Assembly: GCA_025349905.2 (NCBI GenBank)
Contig: MU624826.1
Coordinates: forward strand, 1 to 18,474
Direction of reading: 5' to 3'
Source: Blastocladiella britannica
Lineage: Eukaryota; Blastocladiomycota; Blastocladiomycetes; Blastocladiales; Blastocladiaceae
Length of the DNA: 18,474 nucleotides
Shown here: positions 17,648-18,474 of the stretch, piece after piece
How positions within the stretch are numbered: position 1 is the stretch's first letter
Layout: each line of letters opens with the position of its first letter
Position numbers and translations under genes: made by a program
Notes under the pieces: model-generated
Seen by the model: only the letters and a program-made list of their open reading frames with translations
Database searches by the model: none
Told to the model about the DNA's origin: nothing

Positions 17648-18474
17648 TCAGGGGCAGCGGCGGGCTTCAAGTTCGGGTCCAAACTGTTGCCACCACTCGA
17701 GCACGTTGACGTGACCTTCCTCACTGGCATAGTCCATGGCATCCTCTGAGTACCTGAGCTCAAGGCCAGAATCATGCCACCAGTTGAGCACATCAACATG
17801 GCCGTTCTTGCAGGCCCAGTCCATGGCATACTCCGAGTACTTGATCTCAAGGCCAGAATCGCGCCACCAGTTGAGCACATCGACGTGGCCGCTCCTGCTA
17901 GCCAAGTTCATGGCAATCTCCGAGTACTTGAGCTCGAGGCCAGAATTGCGCCACCAGTTGAGCACATCAACGTGGCCACACCTGCTGGCCCAGTCCATGG
18001 CCCGCCATGAGTACTTGAGCTCAAGGCCAGAGCTGCGCCACCACTCGAGCACATCCGCGTGGCCGTTGCAGCTGGCCATGTTCATGGCCGCGTTCGAGTA
18101 CTTGAGCTCGAAGTCAGAGCTGCGCCACCAGTTGAGCACGTCAATGTGACCTTCCTCACTGGCCCAGTCCATGGCATCTTGCGAGTACTTGAGCGTGAGG
18201 CCAGAGCTTCGCCACCAGTTGAGCACATTGATGTGACCGTTCGCACTGGCCCCGTTCATGGCACCACCCGAGTACTTGAGCTCAAGGCCAGTATCGCGCC
18301 ACCAGTTGAGCACGTCGACGTAGCCGTTCTCACTGGCCCAGTCCATGGCATTATCCGAGTACGTGAATGGCAACGCAAGGGAGCGTCGCACCGGCAGCGC
18401 CTCAATCCACCCCAGCTCGCTTGCCCTGTCGGGCGACAGGAACCATGCACAACGGAAAATAGCCATGACCACGT
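17648..18474 (-). CDS. 29-residue WW-type solenoid repeat protein, 5' end at or beyond window edge
   Basis: An ORF of at least 272 residues if it starts at the ATG at 18466. The frame is also open for the two codons left before the window edge, so the true start may lie outside. After about 33 N-terminal residues there are eight tandem 29-residue units with consensus LKYSxxAMDWASxxGHVDVLNWWRxSGLE. The last unit degrades (EWWQQFGPELE), and the protein ends five residues later. Each unit would form a helix pair: the first helix AMDWAS and the second VDVLNWW, linked by the Gly-His turn. This is like an ankyrin repeat but shorter than the standard 33 residues. The conserved Trp pair and Lys-Tyr-Ser differ from classical ankyrin. 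The family is probably a protein-interaction scaffold. Its partner is unknown. Confidence 0.8.
   Translation of the reverse strand, partial: VVMAIFRCAWFLSPDRASELGWIEALPVRRSLALPFTYSDNAMDWASENGYVDVLNWWRDTGLELKYSGGAMNGASANGHINVLNWWRSSGLTLKYSQDAMDWASEEGHIDVLNWWRSSDFELKYSNAAMNMASCNGHADVLEWWRSSGLELKYSWRAMDWASRCGHVDVLNWWRNSGLELKYSEIAMNLASRSGHVDVLNWWRDSGLEIKYSEYAMDWACKNGHVDVLNWWHDSGLELRYSEDAMDYASEEGHVNVLEWWQQFGPELEARRCP
17660..18375 (-). repeat. Eight tandem 87-bp coding repeats
   Basis: A plus-strand anchor GCCACCAGTTGAGCAC (with minor variants) recurs at 17689, 17776, 17863, 17950, 18037, 18124, 18211 and 18298. The spacing is exactly 87 bases each time. Nucleotide identity between units is high, including at third codon positions, which points to recent tandem duplication or gene conversion. 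Confidence 0.93.

Noticed and set aside
17660..18375. Regular 87-bp repeats considered as a CRISPR array or satellite
   Set aside because: The whole unit is conserved with no unique spacers, it is in frame, and it translates to a clean 29-residue protein repeat in a eukaryotic genome.

Overview
The window is nuclear DNA from a eukaryote, most likely an early-diverging zoosporic fungus and plausibly a blastocladiomycete (Allomyces, Blastocladiella or Catenaria type). The reasons are: GC-rich coding sequence with AT-rich spacers, 17 short introns (about 47-80 bp, donors mostly GTATGT or GTACGT), an Ole1-type acyl-CoA desaturase fused to cytochrome b5, fungal-type ribosome-biogenesis factors (Mrd1, Bmt2), a cyclic-nucleotide-gated channel, and W-rich 'GHVDVLNWW' solenoid proteins that I associate with chytrid-like fungi. 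The taxonomic call is inference from gene content, not a database result.

Layout. (1) 1-2946, minus strand: a four-exon gene running off the left edge. It encodes a protein with three copies of an unrecognised module of about 47 residues, followed by more than 600 residues made mostly of Glu, Val, Thr and Ala. The long plus-strand ORF over the same DNA is an antisense shadow. (2) 3307-5880, minus: MRD1, an RRM protein of 40S ribosome biogenesis, rebuilt with an 8-nt first exon. RRM4 of the usual five appears to be missing. (3) 6467-10731, plus: a nine-exon, 1247-residue cyclic-nucleotide-gated channel with an unusual selectivity filter. (4) 10823-11998, minus: BMT2, a 25S rRNA m1A methyltransferase. 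(5) 12115-13353, plus: a three-exon FIST-like protein that shares a 116-bp divergent promoter with BMT2. (6) 13713-14985, plus: a two-exon delta-9 desaturase with a C-terminal cytochrome b5 domain. (7) 15071-16939, minus: a 622-residue W-rich ankyrin-like repeat protein. (8) 17648-18474, minus, 5' end uncertain at the right edge: a protein of eight near-perfect 29-residue (87-bp) repeats.

The genes are ordinary eukaryotic neighbours, not an operon. Two encode ribosome-assembly factors (MRD1, BMT2) and one encodes membrane lipid desaturation. The channel carries Arg-Thr at the phosphate-binding position of its cyclic-nucleotide pocket, the combination linked to cGMP recognition in animal CNG channels. 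That would fit the cGMP light-signalling pathway described in blastocladiomycete zoospores. All gene models were assembled by hand from reading frames, splice sites and phase. Each spliced CDS sums to a multiple of three, except where it leaves the window.
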